A stretch of DNA of 64,000 nt from Chionoecetes opilio (GCA_016584305.1 JACEEZ010006407.1:22501-86500); one strand, 5' to 3'; positions 10,020 through 22,488 are shown, counted from the stretch's first letter. Notes: a model not told the origin generated them from the letters alone. Numbers and translations: made by a program.

Positions 10020-13000
10020 ACCTTGTCACTGGTTTGTTGACATGCTTGAAAGGAAAATTTGGTGGTCCTTGATCTCCTTCTTCTTTCCAGGTGGGGACTA
10101 AACCGCGTTTCACCCGGTTCAAGCCTTTTTTTCCGGCTGGCCCCCTCGGGGCTTGTATGATTAGGCCCTAACTCTCTGCTCTTTTTACCCAAGCCTTTTC
10201 TAAAAATACTTTGACCCCTTCGATGATTCTTCTATTTGTGTCCTGTACCCTACTCAAACCTAAAAGAAATTCCATTATCCCATCTATGTTCCCCTCTGCC
10301 ACTCTATCCCACTGATCCCCCCCTACCTCCCGTGCCACTATTGCTATAAGCCACCTTCTTTTCCTCATCTTTACCTTGGACACCATTAATACCAGGTGAT
10401 CTACAGTTTCATCTATCTACCCATACACATTCGACATATCTTGCTTCCTTCGTTTGCCCATCTATATGTTCTACTATTGACCTCCAAGATTTAGTCCTTG
10501 CTTAAATATTAAAAATACTCCCCAAGCTCCCATCATAAAAGACCTCACACTTTGGTGTGGCCCTTCCCCTTGAAACCAATTCAGAGAACTCTTACCCTCC
10601 ATCCTCTGTCTCCACATCTCCTTGCCCTGCCTCTGAACTTGGTCCTTTCACCTTTCGCTTTAACTCTCCCTCACTAGACGGGTTGTATCCTATCTTGAAA
10701 CCCTGTAACCCACATTTCCTCTCCCACCGTCTGCTTGATCTATCCCATTTACTACTCTGCCCTATCCACTCATAAACTTTCGAGCCCACCTGTTTTCATC
10801 CATTTTTCTAAGCCGGTTTTTGTTTTAATAAGCACTGACTTTCCTATTCTCCGCAAAGGTACTCCACCCTGCCTCTCCCCTGATCGCCTCCACTGCTACA
10901 TACCTGTTTGACTCTAGTGCAAGTTACCTACCCTGTTCTGTACTCCTCTAACTTGTCTAGCTCTCCTACCGTCCACCTCATACACTCTGCCCCATACATG
11001 AGCTCGGTATTTGCCATGCCTTTCCACAACCCTCTTACAAACCTCATACCTGTTTGCCCTACATCTTGCTACACTCCCAAGCCTTCCCACCCACTGATTT
11101 GTTTTTCCTATTTTATCCTGTTTCGTCCTATCTGCTCCCTTCCCATCTACCGTGATACCTAGGTATTTATATGACTCGGTGCGCCCTATCCTTAGGTCTC
11201 CCATTTCCCAACTCCTACCCTCATCTGCTGCCTCTCCATTTATAACCAGGACCTGCCCTTTTCTTCACTGTTAAATTTCATACCAAAATCCCTCCCATAC
11301 TGTGCGACTATATGTAACATCTCCTGAAGTTCTCCACTGTCCTCACTCAGACAACTATGTCTCAGCATATAGTAACTGCTCAACTTTTCCTCCCCAACCT
11401 TATCCCATAGCCCGAATTTCTCAACCTAATTGCTAATTCCTCTGTATATGGGCCCAAAAAAAGTAACGGTGATAACACCAGCCCTGCTAACCCCTCTTCG
11501 ACTACCTACCCCTCTGTCTCTATGTCCCCAAGCCTGTACACTGCCCGTGTGTCCCCCATACATACTATTTATTATGCTGACTATTCTGTCACTAATCCCA
11601 ATCCTAGACAGTAGTCTAAAAAAGCAAACCCCTATTGACCCTATCATAAGCCTTTCAATGTCAAGGAATGCAAGGTATGTCTTCCCACCCATTCTATTCA
11701 TTTTCTCTATCACTGAACTGACTACGAACATGTCCCCCACCTCTCCTATCCTTGCGAAAACCCTTCTGTTCCTCCCCCATTACTCTATTTCTCTCGCAAC
11801 ATTCACTAATCCTACCATTTAGTAACCCACTGAATATCTTTCCCACCGTATCCATTACTGCTATTGGTCGGTAATTTTTCAAGAGCTTTCTACTTTTGTC
11901 CCTCCCTTGTGTAATAGAGTAACCCTACCCTCATTCCATTTCCTTGGGACTCTCTTATTTTGCCAAATCTGCCTAAAAAGCCTATACAACCCATCCACCA
12001 TACCCTCACCCCCTCTTTATACAAATTTGTTTGGTATACCATCCCTGCCTGCTGCTTTCCTATTTTTCAAACTTTTTTAGGTAACTCCTTTTTTTCTTCC
12101 TTACTGAAATGTTCATCCATTCCCTCATCTATCTTCCTTTCACTTCCTATATTTACCTCACCTAATTCTACCTGCTCAGTCATGCCCCCCACCTCCTCCC
12201 CAAACTTCTTGATCTCCCTCTTAATACCCTCAGGGCCTTTCACCACTTCGTCCTCCCACTAAAATTTCATCTACGCACGGTTGCTCCCTGTCTTCCTCTC
12301 CTCTAAGAAAAGTATACCAATCCCCACCCCCTTCCTACCCTTCTCCCCTTTGTTTTCCTTTTACAATTTCCCTCTCCATGTTTGCCCTAGCCTTCCTAAT
12401 AAGCGCTTTTACTTCTCTCTGTTTTTTCTTATACCTATCCCATGCCTCCTCATATTCTAACCTTCCTCTATCTCCATCTACTTCCTTTTCGAGTCTCTTC
12501 GTGCCCTGTTCTGCTCCTTTCTTTCCTTCCTCGCCCTCTTAATCTCACTAGTCCACCACCTATTGCACTTTTTTCTCCGGCTCCTTTGCTTCACTTTTAC
12601 CTACCCTTCTCCTAGCTATTCCATCTATTGTCTCCCACAGACTCTGGTTCATTTCACCACCCCCCTTTCCTCCTTCCAAACTACCTTTTCAAGGGCCCTC
12701 CTAAAATTTTCCCAATTGCCTGTCTAATGTCCCATCTTTTTTCTGTATTTATCTCCTTTTCATTCTCCCCTTTTTTTTTTACTTGTATAGTTTAAAACTA
12801 TCATGTTGTGGTCACTATTTTTATCTACCAGACCCTCCTCATCTATCCACATATCCTTCACCATCTTCCCGGCATTTTCATTTACTAGCACATAATCTAT
12901 AGCTGATTCCCTCCCTCTCTCTGCCCATGTTACTCTACCCTCTGCCATTGTCGTATTTAGGATTTCTAACTCGTTAGCCTCAACAAAATTTAAGAGTAGT

Positions 13001-13312
13001 ATCCCATTACCATTTACCTCCTCCCCTAGTATACCTATGTGTCCATTCATGTCCCCCATAACTATTATCTGTTCCTGTCTGTGTTCTGCTAGTAATCTAC
13101 TAATCTTGTTATATTTCCTTTCATTTTCTATACTATCCCCTCTCCCTTCGACTGTCATATAGCAGACTACTAAGATGATCGTCCCCTTTTTCTCCTCTTC
13201 TTTGTACTCTAATCTAGCAGCAAAAATATCTTCACTTGCCTCACAGGTTCCTACATCTAGCTCCTCAACATCTATACCTGCATCCTGCCTGACAATAACA
13301 CCCACCCCGCAC
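10020..13312 (-). mobile_element. LINE copy 1, 5'-truncated and decayed
   Basis: Minus-strand fragments appear in polyprotein order from right to left. The endonuclease part is at 13305-12760, with MGDMNGHIG, GRVTW and a SDHNM motif. Reverse transcriptase pieces are at 11882-10914, with KNYRPIAVMDTVGKIFSG and YLGITVDGKG. A C-terminal part at 10800-10168 ends in a motif like VKVFLEKAWVKR. Stops and frameshifts occur throughout, and the linker at 12750-11890 has no long frame. It starts abruptly at 13312 next to copy 2, so it is 5'-truncated. It is the most decayed copy of this family in the window. Confidence 0.85.
12760..13305 (-). pseudogene. APE-type endonuclease fragment of LINE copy 1
   Basis: A 181-residue frame covers the middle and end of an exonuclease-endonuclease-phosphatase fold. 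It includes the metal-site GDMNGH motif, GRVTW, SAIDYVLV and the terminal SDHN histidine motif. The N-terminal catalytic part is missing. The domain normally nicks target DNA to prime reverse transcription. It ends at a stop and does not join the reverse transcriptase in frame. Confidence 0.8.
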
Positions 13313-13413
13313 TCTTGATGTTACAGGTGGCCTTTTCTTCATAGGGCCTGACAGGCCTTTAAACCGGCTGCTCCTGTAGTCTTGTTCTTGTTCTTGTTTT
13401 AGGGCTGTAGAGT

Positions 13414-13941
13414 CTATTGTCTATTTCTCATATACCACATTCTTTCCAAAAACTCTTTCACTGTCTCAATCATCCGTCCCCTTGTCTCACCACACAGTCC
13501 CAGCAGTAATAACATCCATTCTCTTCCTGTCCTTTCAACCACCTCGTTCATGTCACCTCCCATTTCAGTCAAAACCACACGCATCATTTCCATTCTCTCC
13601 CCGTTATACTTCTCACATTCTAGCATCACATGTTCCACTGTTTCATCCTCACCCATGTCACACATCTGGCACACTTTGCTGCCTGACTCGGACCATCTGT
13701 AGTTCCTTGCATTGACATCTAAGCACTGTGTTCTGGCTTGGAAGAGAAGGGCGCCACCCCGGGTTCCATCATACACACTTTCATACGCTGGTGCCTCTTT
13801 CTCCTTATACCATTCTAGTGTTTTCTTTTGCTCCATCTCATTTTTCCACTTACTCAGCCCCACATACTTCACTACTCTATCGATCTCAGTTTTCCACTTT
13901 CTCACATCCCACTCAAGGCCTTCTTCATCACCATTCAACAT
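13414..13941 (-). pseudogene. C-terminal Cys/His domain of LINE copy 2
   Basis: A 175-residue frame contains GGALLFQARTQCLDVNAR, then C-x2-C and EHVMLECEKY, and ends in a helical segment with ETVKEFLERMW. The same layout occurs in copies 1 and 3, at 1-511 and at 55456-55818. The Cys/His block is probably a nucleic-acid-binding knuckle. This is the best-preserved piece of the element and ends at a natural stop. Confidence 0.8.
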
Positions 13942-14352
13942 CTTCCATTCAATTACATTCGGTCTTCATCTATCAGTTTGATACATCCACCAAAATCGCA
14001 ATCCACTTCTTTCTACCATTTTTGGCATCGCTTCCCCCATTTACTACTACATTCACTCCACAAATAAACTTTTCGTGCCAATCTTGTGTCCTCCATTCGT
14101 TCCAGTCTGATCTTATACCTGAGTGTTGCTTTCGAATGTCTCTCCCTAAATGTACTCCATCCCATGTCACCTCTTAAACCTTCAGTCGCTGCATACCTGG
14201 GTGCATTCAGTGCCATTCTTGCTACTTATTTTGTCCCACTTCCAATATCTCTATTTCACTCTCATTCCATGCAATCACCTCCATACCATACATAATGCTT
14301 GGGACAGCCACACTTTTCCACACTTCCCTCAACACATCATACTTGCTTGCCC

Positions 14353-15666
14353 TCATCCTTGCCACACTCCCAAGTCGACCAACCCACTGATTGGCCTGGC
14401 TGATCTTTTCAGCCTTTGCTTTTCCACATCCATTGGAACTATGCACATCCCTAGGTACTTGTATTCACTAGTTTGTTCTAATTCATTTTCTCCCAGTCTC
14501 CATGTAGCGTTTCTGTCATCCTCTGTTATATTTACTATCATCACCTATTTTCTCACGGCTAAATTTTACTCCAAAGTCTCTCCCATACTCATTCACCACA
14601 TCTAACAGGCTCTGGAGTTCCTCGGCGACTCACTCATAACTACCATATCATCTGCATACATTAACAAGCTTATTTTGTCATTTCCTACTCTCACTCCTGC
14701 ATCCATTCTTCTCATCCTTACTGCCAGTTCCTCAGATACAGACTAAACAAGGTTGGGGACAGAGTGCATCCTTGCCTAACACCTCTCTCACTCCTCACCC
14801 ATTCTGTTTCTATACTACCTAGCCTATATTTTGCTCTAGTGTCTTCATACATGCTTCTCACTATGTTCACTATCTTTTGGCTCAACCCAACCTTTTCCAA
14901 AACCTTGCATAACATTTCTCTGTTTACTCTATCATAGGCTTTCTCAATGTCTAGGAACCCAAGATACAGTGTCTTTCCCTCCCTTTCCTCTTTCAATTAT
15001 TTCATTCACCACAAACATGTTGTCCTCTGCCCTCCTATCCACTCGAAAACTATTTTACTCCTCACCTAACACCATAGCTCTCTCCAACCATTTACACAAC
15101 CTTTCCTTCAACACTGCACTAAAAACTTTACCTACTGTATTCATTAGGGCTATTGGTCTATAGTTCTTCAATTCACTCTTACTCTTGTATCCTCCTTTAT
15201 GCAATAGGGTCACTCTACATTCATTCCATTTTCTAGGCAGCCTTTCTTCTTCCCACACACGGTTAAATAGGTCAGTTATCCTGTCAATCACCACCTCACC
15301 CCCATTCTTGTACATCTCGTATGGTATTTCATCCGGGCCTGCTGCTTTTTCATTCTTTTGCCTCCTTACACACTTCTCTACTTCATCCCTGCTAATCCAT
15401 TCATTCAACTCTTCCGCATCTTTTCTTTCCAACGTTATACATTCTGGTCTTACGTCAAAGATTTCACCCACTCCTCCTATGTCTTCCCAAAAGTTTTTTG
15501 TAACCTCTTTGATTTTTGTCTCATCTGTTACACATTCAGCATTTACTTTCAAGGCTTTCACATCTTCATTCCCAGCCATCTTTTCCCCTCTCATGAATCT
15601 GTACCACTCACGCCCTCCTGCAAGTCCTTTCTCTTTCAGGGATCGGATCTTACTCCTGTCACACAT
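14353..15666 (-). pseudogene. Reverse transcriptase region of LINE copy 2
   Basis: A 203-residue frame (15666-15055) carries RT fingers and palm motifs, including KAAGPDEIPYEMYKNGG and KNYRPIALMNTVGKVFSAVL. A second frame (14996-14718) carries FLDIEKAYDRVNREML and RQGCTLSPTLFSLYL. The active-site YADD block lies near 14655 in a further frame (ATGTATGCAGATGATATGG on the minus strand). The thumb region follows at 14544-14353. Frameshifts separate the pieces, so no active enzyme can be made. Confidence 0.85.
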
Positions 15667-17145
15667 AACTTTCGCATCTCTTTATCTTTCGTTTTGTTAG
15701 TCGCTGCTGTTTCACATATTCTGTCCATGCATTCTGGTATTCATCCTCCGCTTCTTCACTTTCTTGCCTCCTTTTCTTTAACCCTCTACATTTCTTGTTT
15801 AACCTTTTTCGCTCCTTCCTTGCCTCTCTAATATCCTCATTCCACCATGGTTTATTCACTCTCTTTCTTCCATTTGTTCTAATAAACCCTATTTTTTTAA
15901 GTGCAGCGCTCCTCACATTTTCCGTTAGTCTCTCATTGAGCTCATTCACCTCCTGCACGCTTTCTCTGTCCCACATCTCACTCAGACACACTTGAAAATC
16001 TTCACATTTTGCATCTCTCAACCTCCATTTGTTCTTCACCGTCCTTACTTTTGGCTCACTTGTACTCCACATCATACAGTCCATTACAAGCATATTGTGA
16101 TCAGACACAATATCAATTATTCCAACTTCATCTATCCACATTCGAGCAACACTCTCTCGCATTTTGCCATTCACCAACACATAGTCAATTGCAGACTCTT
16201 AAGAGTCTGCAATTGGAATGCAAGGGAATGGAATGCAAGGAACCAATTGGTTCCTTGCATTCCACGTCACGCGACCCTCTGCCACAGTCTCATTCAGGTT
16301 TTTTAGCTCCAACTCATCTATAAATTCAGCAAGCATTTCTCCATTTTGATTTATTTGCTCTCCTAGCATACCCAGATGTGCATTCATATCACCCATAACC
16401 ATCACACTCTCTCCGGCATAGTCTCTAAAAATCTTCTTTAGAATGTTGTACTTCATTCTATTCTCTCTCCCTGCTCTATCACCCTCAACCGTCATGTACA
16501 CACAATCACTATAAACTTTTTTCGCTTGTCGTGCTGACCCAAACATTCTACTCTAGCAGCAAGAACATCCTCACTCATGGCACTGTTACCCACGTCTATC
16601 TCATCTACTTTAAGGTTTCCTTCCTTTCTATGAAGAAAGGCAACCCCTCCTCCTAGTTTCTCTTGGTTTTTCCGTCCTTTTCCAATCATCTCATGCTCAC
16701 TATCATGCATTCGTACATCGTCTCTTAAATGGGTTTCAGTCACACCAACTAGTTCAAATTTCCATTCACTCAATTCCTTGCATACATCCTCATATTTACC
16801 AACACCCCAACCCCTCACATTTACACATCCAAATTTCATGTATTCTCTCGCCTGGGTGGTGTCTTTTGTCTGTCCTCCTCGTCTCCTCAAGTGATTGTTT
16901 TGATTTCCGGCTAGTTCCTGTTGGGCTGTGCGGCCCCTCCTGCTGGTTCTTCTGCCGCATTCCTCGGTGCTGTTATTGGCACCGGGTTTCCCTCTCTCCT
17001 CTTCACTCTTAGTATTCGTCGCTCCCAAGGATTTCCCCTGATTATATAAAAAATTTCTGGTTCTTTCAGCTTCATTTTTGGCTTTTGCTTCCTCCCTCAG
17101 TGTCTTGTCAGTGTGATGCTCCTCCTTTGTCATGTCATGTGCCAC
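15659..17145 (-). pseudogene. Endonuclease region of LINE copy 2 (broken)
   Basis: The frame from 17145 starts with a charged segment and then VNVRGWGVGKYEDVCKEL and GVTETHLRDDV, the N-terminal catalytic part of the APE fold. It continues in another frame at 16546 with MGDMNAHLG and GRVTW. After the palindromic insertion at 16184-16265 it resumes at 16180 with the SDHNMLVMD motif and the KPWWNEDIREARKER segment that usually links endonuclease to RT. Catalytic motifs are recognisable but the reading frame is lost at two or more points. Confidence 0.82.
16184..16265. repeat. Double palindrome inserted in LINE endonuclease
   Basis: Two adjacent perfect palindromes, one centred in GACTCTTAAGAGTC and one in GGAACCAATTGGTTCC, share the words GGAATGCAAGG and CTGCAATTG. 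Both halves copy LINE sequence that belongs there only once (compare the uninterrupted equivalent near 12890-12930 in copy 1). It looks like template switching or fold-back synthesis, or an assembly artefact. Confidence 0.75.
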
Positions 17146-17489
17146 CCTAACGTGTCTGTAGGCTACACCACTTTCTTTGCTTGCTTTAACCTAAATCCAT
17201 TTCTCATGATCCTTTCTTTCAGTCCACTGTTTACTTTCACAAGTAGGGGCCTGGCTCTTATTGCCTCACCTTTGTCATCAACCAGTCCATTGTATCTTCC
17301 AATTCTATTGATGTGGATTAGATCACTATCATAACTTTGATCTTGATCCTGAGCCAGAGTTGTCGATGAGCTCACCTTTCAGATATAGGTGCCTTGCACG
17401 TGACGTCACAGCCCTCGTTGTGGCTGCGACAGACGCGGGAGATACGAGCTGGAGGACCAACAAACTCCACTTGCCGCCCCTGTTTGCCA

Positions 17490-17760
17490 GCTTATGGTAA
17501 TTTTCCCCTACCAAATATATGTTTATCAGTATAAAAGATTTACTGTTATCTTTGGAAATGCTTGTTCTATAATATTATCAAATAAAAAACCGTAAAACAC
17601 ACTAAATAAATGCCATTATGAGACTCAAGAAATATGCATGAACTTAATATTCACTTAAACTCTTCGCCATTTAATATTTTTTGAGAAAACTTTTTAGATG
17701 GAGAATATCAGTAGAAGCGGAATTTCATTAGCTTTCCATTGATATACACACAAACCTCGA
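17490..17760. repeat. AT-rich dispersed repeat (copy 1 of 3)
   Basis: The phrases ATGTTTATCAGTATAAAAGA, AATGCCATTATGAGACT, AAACTCTTCGCC and AGCTTTCCATTGATATA are shared with 58290-58590, and the last part also with 27230-27350. It lacks coding potential and ends before a short segment (17755-17840) resembling a TCCGGG-type transposon end. Confidence 0.75.
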
Positions 17761-17840
17761 TTTCCCGGATATCGGATTTGCCGGACAAAATCCGAGGTCC
17801 GGGGATAGTCAGAGCCCCGGATTATTATTATTTTTTTTTT

Positions 17841-18559
17841 TTTGTTGTTGTTGAAATCCCTGGTCCTGTTGTTTGAAAATTTGCCCGGGGGCCCCGAGCG
17901 TCTCCTGTCACCCCTGGTTTTCGTGTCCGCGCCTCCCGCCAGTGGCGCATTTTCACTGCTCAGCGGTCTATTGTTTACATTTGGGAAAGGGCACCACGTT
18001 CACCTGCACCCCTCCGTCAGTCCCCTGACTCCCATGCCCCGGGTCGGGAAACATCTTTTGGAACATTGGGAACACTTGCTGTCCCTCCCCCCGGTGGCAG
18101 CATGTCAGGGGACGAAACCCGGGGCGGGGTAGTTGATATTGGGGGTTGCCGGAGGGAAAATACTGAGTAGGAAAACGTCCGGGGTGGGAAATGTTTATTT
18201 TTATTTTTTTATTCTCTTCTGTTTCTTTATAGGGACTGGCAACAAGCGGGCTTTGTGCCCATTTTTGTTGTCCCCTTGGCCAGTTCTTGTATGTAAAAAA
18301 AAAAAAAAAAAAAAAAAAATGGTCGAACTGTTCGATTCCCGGTTTTTTGGGGTTTTCCCACCTGCCCCCCCATTAGCCCGGGAAAACGAGGTTTGTGTGT
18401 TATTATTAATAAATGTCTATCTCTTATAATCCAAGGGTTGATGTCCCCGGGAAGTTAGGTTAAGTTAGGGGGTACTATGACACCTTTGTTATATCAAGCC
18501 CTTTTAATTGGAAACCCCGGAAAACAGACTCGGAACTTTCTAAAAGGGAAAAAAAACCC
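17841..18559. other. No gene seen; homopolymer-irregular sequence
   Basis: This stretch has runs of C, G, T and a 22-base A run, short frames with no recognisable motif, and no clear repeat relationship. It marks the start of a zone (to about 23200) where homopolymers look expanded or shortened compared with related copies elsewhere in the window. Confidence 0.5.
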
Positions 18560-19074
18560 TAAGAATACACAGACAAAGGTTTTCCCCAGCACACACATTT
18601 TTTGAAAGTCACACGCACATCCAAACAATGTTTGGGGCCTTTCTCCCTCACAAAAACAAAAGGGGCAGGGCGCCACCACACTGTCCAACCTACCCACCCC
18701 CACCACCCATTGCCACACAGGCACACTCCCACAGGCAGGGGTAAACCCCCACTATCTAATAACTGGCGCGACGGCTAGCTGGGGCCGAGATACTAAAGTC
18801 ACCACCGCCATCTTGAAATAACCAAAACAAATACATGGGCCGCCAGGCAGGGCGGGGTGTTGGCGCGGGCATTTTAAGGCCTATATTACCCCCTACTACT
18901 ACTATTAACACCTACAAATACTACTACTATTACCACCTCTACTACTATCCCACCTACCTCTTTAAACCTAAAATACTACTACTAAATTTCCAACCTGTGC
19001 TCGCAACCTTCCAAGTATTTATTTACGGTGAAAAAAAGGAAAACGTGTTTTGCGGGGCCGTACGGGGGTTTAGT

Positions 19075-19345
19075 GACAGGTGTGTTGCGGGGCCGTACGG
19101 TGTGTAGTGAAGGTGTGTTGCGAGGGTACAGGTGTGTGTGACAGGTCCCTTGCGGGGCCGTACGGGTGTTAGTGCCCGGGTGTTGCGAGGCCGAAGGTGT
19201 AGTGACAGGTGTGTTGCAGGCCCGTACGGGGTGTAGTGACGGGTGTCTTGCAGGCCGTCAGGTGTGAGTGACAGGTGTGTTGCGAGGCCGTAAGGTGTGT
19301 ATGACAGGTGTTTTGCGAGGCCGTACAGGTGTGTAGTGACGGTGT
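19075..19345. repeat. Tandem repeat, unit about 33-36 bp
   Basis: About eight degenerate copies of a unit containing GTGTGTTGCGAGGCCGTACG followed by GTGTGTAGTGACAG. Length differences between units are mostly single bases in G or C runs. Confidence 0.85.
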
Positions 19346-19739
19346 GTGTATGGTAAAGCAGAGGCAAAGGGTCGTCTACAGACCTAATGACGAACCCCCC
19401 GGTGTGTGTGTGTCTGACCTAATGACGAACGCCAGTCTGCCACTATAACGGGGGCTGCCCCTACCGCCCCCGCCAGGGGTACGGCGCGACCCACGGGGTC
19501 CATAGAAGCACTCTCGGGATTACAGGAAGTTTAAATTAATCAAATCCTTTGGCCTATCAAAAAACCTTTTCTTATTAGGTATATTGAATTGAAAGTAGTT
19601 ATTTTTCGCACTGATTTTTGAGTATTTTCGTACTACCTGGTGTCGTTTCGTACTCATTATCAATTCAACCTGAGCGGGTGTACGAAAAATTTTGGTTTCT
19701 TTTAGATAAAAAACAACTTTGGTAAAAATGGACGGTTTC

Positions 19740-19990
19740 GCGGTCGTTTTAAGAGCCAACTATTTTTTCTTGGCCTACAATAGGGGGGGCTTTTTGCAAG
19801 GGAGAATTTTTTTTTGCGAAAACCCCCCCAAAAAAAAAATAAATTAATAAAACCTAACCTAACCTTATGGTTTAATAAACCAAACCCAAACCTTAAGGTT
19901 TTTTAATGAAACCTAACCTAACCTTATAGGTTTAATGAAAACCTACTTTTAACCAAAAGGTAATTTTTTTTTTTTCCTTTTTTTTTTCTT
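19740..19990 (+). mobile_element. Dispersed repeat carrying CCTAA motifs
   Basis: It contains TTTCTTGGCCTACAATAGG, then T- and A-rich runs and three AACCTAACCTTA phrases. The reverse complement of 48370-48560 has the same order of motifs, so both are copies of one element in opposite orientations. The TTAGG-like repeats are internal to it. Confidence 0.6.
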
Positions 19991-20059
19991 CGCAAAAAAA
20001 AAGCTATTCCATTAGAACGCACCGCTTATTAGGAAGCGGGGGAAGGGAAACAGCCCCTG

Positions 20060-20105
20060 TGCGGTTATGATAAAAATATCATATATGATCATTTTATCAT
20101 AACCA
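20060..20105. repeat. Hairpin-forming palindrome
   Basis: GCGGTTATGATAAAA and TTTTATCATAACCACA form a stem of about 15 bp around ATATCATATATGATC, which is itself nearly self-complementary. It could be the centre of a small inverted-repeat element. Confidence 0.6.
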
Positions 20106-20214
20106 CACCAGGTCTGCTTCCGCCCCCACAAATTTTTAAAAAGTATAAAAAAATATACTAATCTATTCACCTATAAAAAAAAAAGTACCTTCCACCTATT
20201 TTTTTTTTAACTTA

Positions 20215-20510
20215 GGTGGAGAGGGATTTGGGTAGATGGATTAAGAGTGGAGGGGCGGGGGTGGGGAGGGGGTTGTGGGTGTGGGTGTGTGGGGGGTGGG
20301 TGTGGGTTCTGGGTGTGTTGGGGTGGGTGGGTGTGTGGGGGGTGCGGTTTGGTGTGGTGGTGCGGTGTGGGTGGGTGGGGGGTGGGGGCCGGGTGTGTGG
20401 GGTGGGTTGGTGTGGTTTTGGGGTGGGGGTGTGTGTGGGGGGTGGGTGTGTTGTGGTGGGGGGTTGTGGTTTTGGTGGGTGCGTGGTGTGTGTTGGTGTT
20501 ACTCAAGGTG
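20215..20510. repeat. G/T-rich strand-asymmetric tract
   Basis: About 300 bp of almost only G and T on the plus strand, with frequent runs of three or more G (GTGTGTGGGG, GGGTGGG). G-quadruplex or Z-DNA structure is possible. The long frames it creates are low-complexity artefacts. Confidence 0.85.
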
Positions 20511-21985
20511 GAAAGTTTGCCATTTCCCAGCCTGGTCTTTTGTACAGGACATAGCAGCCAGCTTGGCATGACAGGTGTAAACGCCGACAGCAAGCACAAC
20601 TTGGCTGACGGGCGAAACACCAGTAGACAGCAACGGAAGCCGGAAAACGGTTTTTGTTTTGGTTACGACAAGATGCGGACGTTGGAACCATATGAGCCAG
20701 GGCTTCCGCGACCATGTTTTATAATCAGTGGTACAACCCACTTTTCCCACAAAACCCCACCTCAAAAGTGGATCTTCAGTCCTGGCAAAATCCTTCTTTG
20801 TCTTGAAAAACTTTCTCCCAAAAATTTACATTGAAATCCCTCAAGCCGTGTGCTAAAGTGTGTTGGTTTTTAGTTCAGAACTGGTTAAAAAATTTTTCCC
20901 ACCTCCAAACATTCATAATTTTAAAACCACTGTTTTTATAGGGGGTGTGTGGTTGAGGCACATTTTTAGTAAAACTTTTCCCCCCACTCCAAAAATTCAT
21001 AATTATCATTCTTAACACCACTGGTGTCAGGGGGTGTTTGTTGGGGCTACTATTTGTAGTAATCTTTTCCCCCAAATCCAAACATTTTAAAATTTTTTAA
21101 AAACAATGTTGTTCAGGGGGGGTTTTTTTAGGTTCTCTTTGTATAAAACTTTTTCCCCCACTCCAAACATTCAACATTCTTTTCACCACTGTGTGTCAGG
21201 TGTGTTTGGTAGGTTCTCTTTTCTAGTAAAACTTTTCCCCCAAATCCAAACATTTAAATTTTAACACCACTGTGTGTCAGGGGTGTGTGTTTAGGTCACT
21301 CTTTCTAACAAAACTTTTCCCACACTCCAACATTCAAATTAAATCCTTAAAACCCTGTGTGTCGGGTGTGTGAGGTGGGGGTGACCTTTGTCAAATCTTT
21401 TCCCACCTCTAAACTTCATAATTCTTAACACCACTGTGTGTCAAGGAATGTACCCCAAGCCAACTCTTGAAATTTAATGTTTTTGTAACTGTTGGGCACT
21501 TCAGCCACTCTCTGCCCTTTTGGCCTGAGCTGCCGCCTCCAGGGGTTCTTGCCATCACCCCTGTCCTCCCCACACCTGAGACAGATGATCCGCTGCTCCC
21601 GGCCCTCATGTGCTGCCCGACCCCCCACCACCACCGCAGCAAGACTCTCGCCCGCACAGCCGACGGCCGGTCCTGCGGGAAACCCCCCGGGATGCCGGAT
21701 GGCCGGGTCGTGCCCGGGGCGGGGGGGGCTTGGCTGTACCTACCCTGCAAATGTTTTACCGTCAGCACACAGAAACCACGTGCTGCCCCACTCTCTCCCC
21801 CCCTCGGGGCCCCTGCCCTGCTTCCTGCCTCACTCACACCACACTTGGAAAAGGCAGGCCCCCTCTCCATCCTCCTCCAACTTTGGGAAAAAGCACCTGT
21901 CCTCTGTCTGTCTGTCCTCTGTCTGTCTGCTCTTTGAATGTGAGGGGAAATTTCACACAAAGCAAGCACTCATATTTTAAAAAAG

Positions 21986-22435
21986 GTCTACAGATGACAT
22001 TTTTTTAAACCCTTTTTTTAAAAGTTTAGCTGAAAAACTTCGATGGAAAAAAAATTAAATTTTCTGAACTTTTTTAGCGGGGTGGGGGGGGGGAAATTAC
22101 CCTGTCCCCCCCTTTTAAAAAATCGGAGGGCTGTCCCCCCCTCCCCAGCCCACCCCAGGGCCCCGGCTGTGTGTTGCGTGTGGGCCCTGGCCGGGAGTCA
22201 TTTGTGTAGGGGGGAGCTGACAGGCAGGTTGTGACAAGGGTGGGGGGGAAAAAACCAAGACCATTGGAAGTTGAATAATGACTCGGGGCTTTGGATACTA
22301 AGGAAGGGTTTGGGGTGGTGGGAAATCCCTGGGCCGGGCAGGTTACTCCCTTAAAAATACACTCCCCCCGATTTCCCCTTTCTTCTCAAGGTGCGGAAAC
22401 TCGGGAGCGAAACCGGGATCGCCCCGAAAAAGCTT
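21986..22435. other. No gene seen
   Basis: T-rich, then C/G-homopolymer-rich sequence without recognised motifs or clear repeat relatives in the window. Confidence 0.4.
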
Positions 22436-22439
22436 ATTT

Positions 22440-22443
22440 ATCC

Positions 22444-22488
<45 letters not shown>

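Larger units (their letters stand above)
13390..17380 (-). mobile_element. LINE copy 2, the most complete family member
   Basis: Read right to left it has an ORF1-like segment (17375-17163, RPLLVKVNSGLKERIM and NGFRLKQAK, like the C-terminal domain of L1-type ORF1 proteins). An APE endonuclease follows (17145-15700), then reverse transcriptase (15666-14353) and a C-terminal Cys/His domain (13941-13414). About five frameshifts or stops break it. The 3' end has an ACAAGA-type simple repeat near 13390. Its neighbour copy 1 is in the same orientation. The APE, RT and Cys/His layout points to the I/Jockey side of the non-LTR tree; the clade is not certain. Confidence 0.88.
18756..20739. other. About 2-kb insertion within zinc-finger copy C
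   Basis: This segment is absent from copies A and B at the equivalent place, between the 3' UTR and the last finger. It contains ATT/TAC-rich simple sequence (18890-18970), a tandem repeat (19075-19345), a dispersed repeat with CCTAA tracts (19740-19990), a hairpin (20060-20105) and a G/T-rich tract (20215-20510). No inverted ends or target duplication could be fixed. Confidence 0.5.
18560..21985 (-). pseudogene. Third zinc-finger gene copy (copy C), degraded and interrupted
   Basis: 18560-18755 matches the 3' UTR of copies A and B (AGGTTTT..CCCAGCACACACATTT, the CACACAGG..CACACTCC phrases). 20740-21985 matches their zinc-finger coding region and leader in the same orientation. Between them lies about 2 kb of unrelated sequence. 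Finger phrases such as CCACACTCCAAACATTCATAAT recur about seven times, but nearly every one has a one-base gain or loss in a homopolymer, so no frame survives beyond about 60 residues of finger sequence. It may be an old pseudogene, or a functional copy spoiled by sequencing error. Confidence 0.75.

Noticed and set aside
20216..20834. Gly/Val/Trp/Cys-rich frames on the plus strand
   Set aside because: They are low-complexity translations of a G/T-rich tract inside the insertion of zinc-finger copy C.
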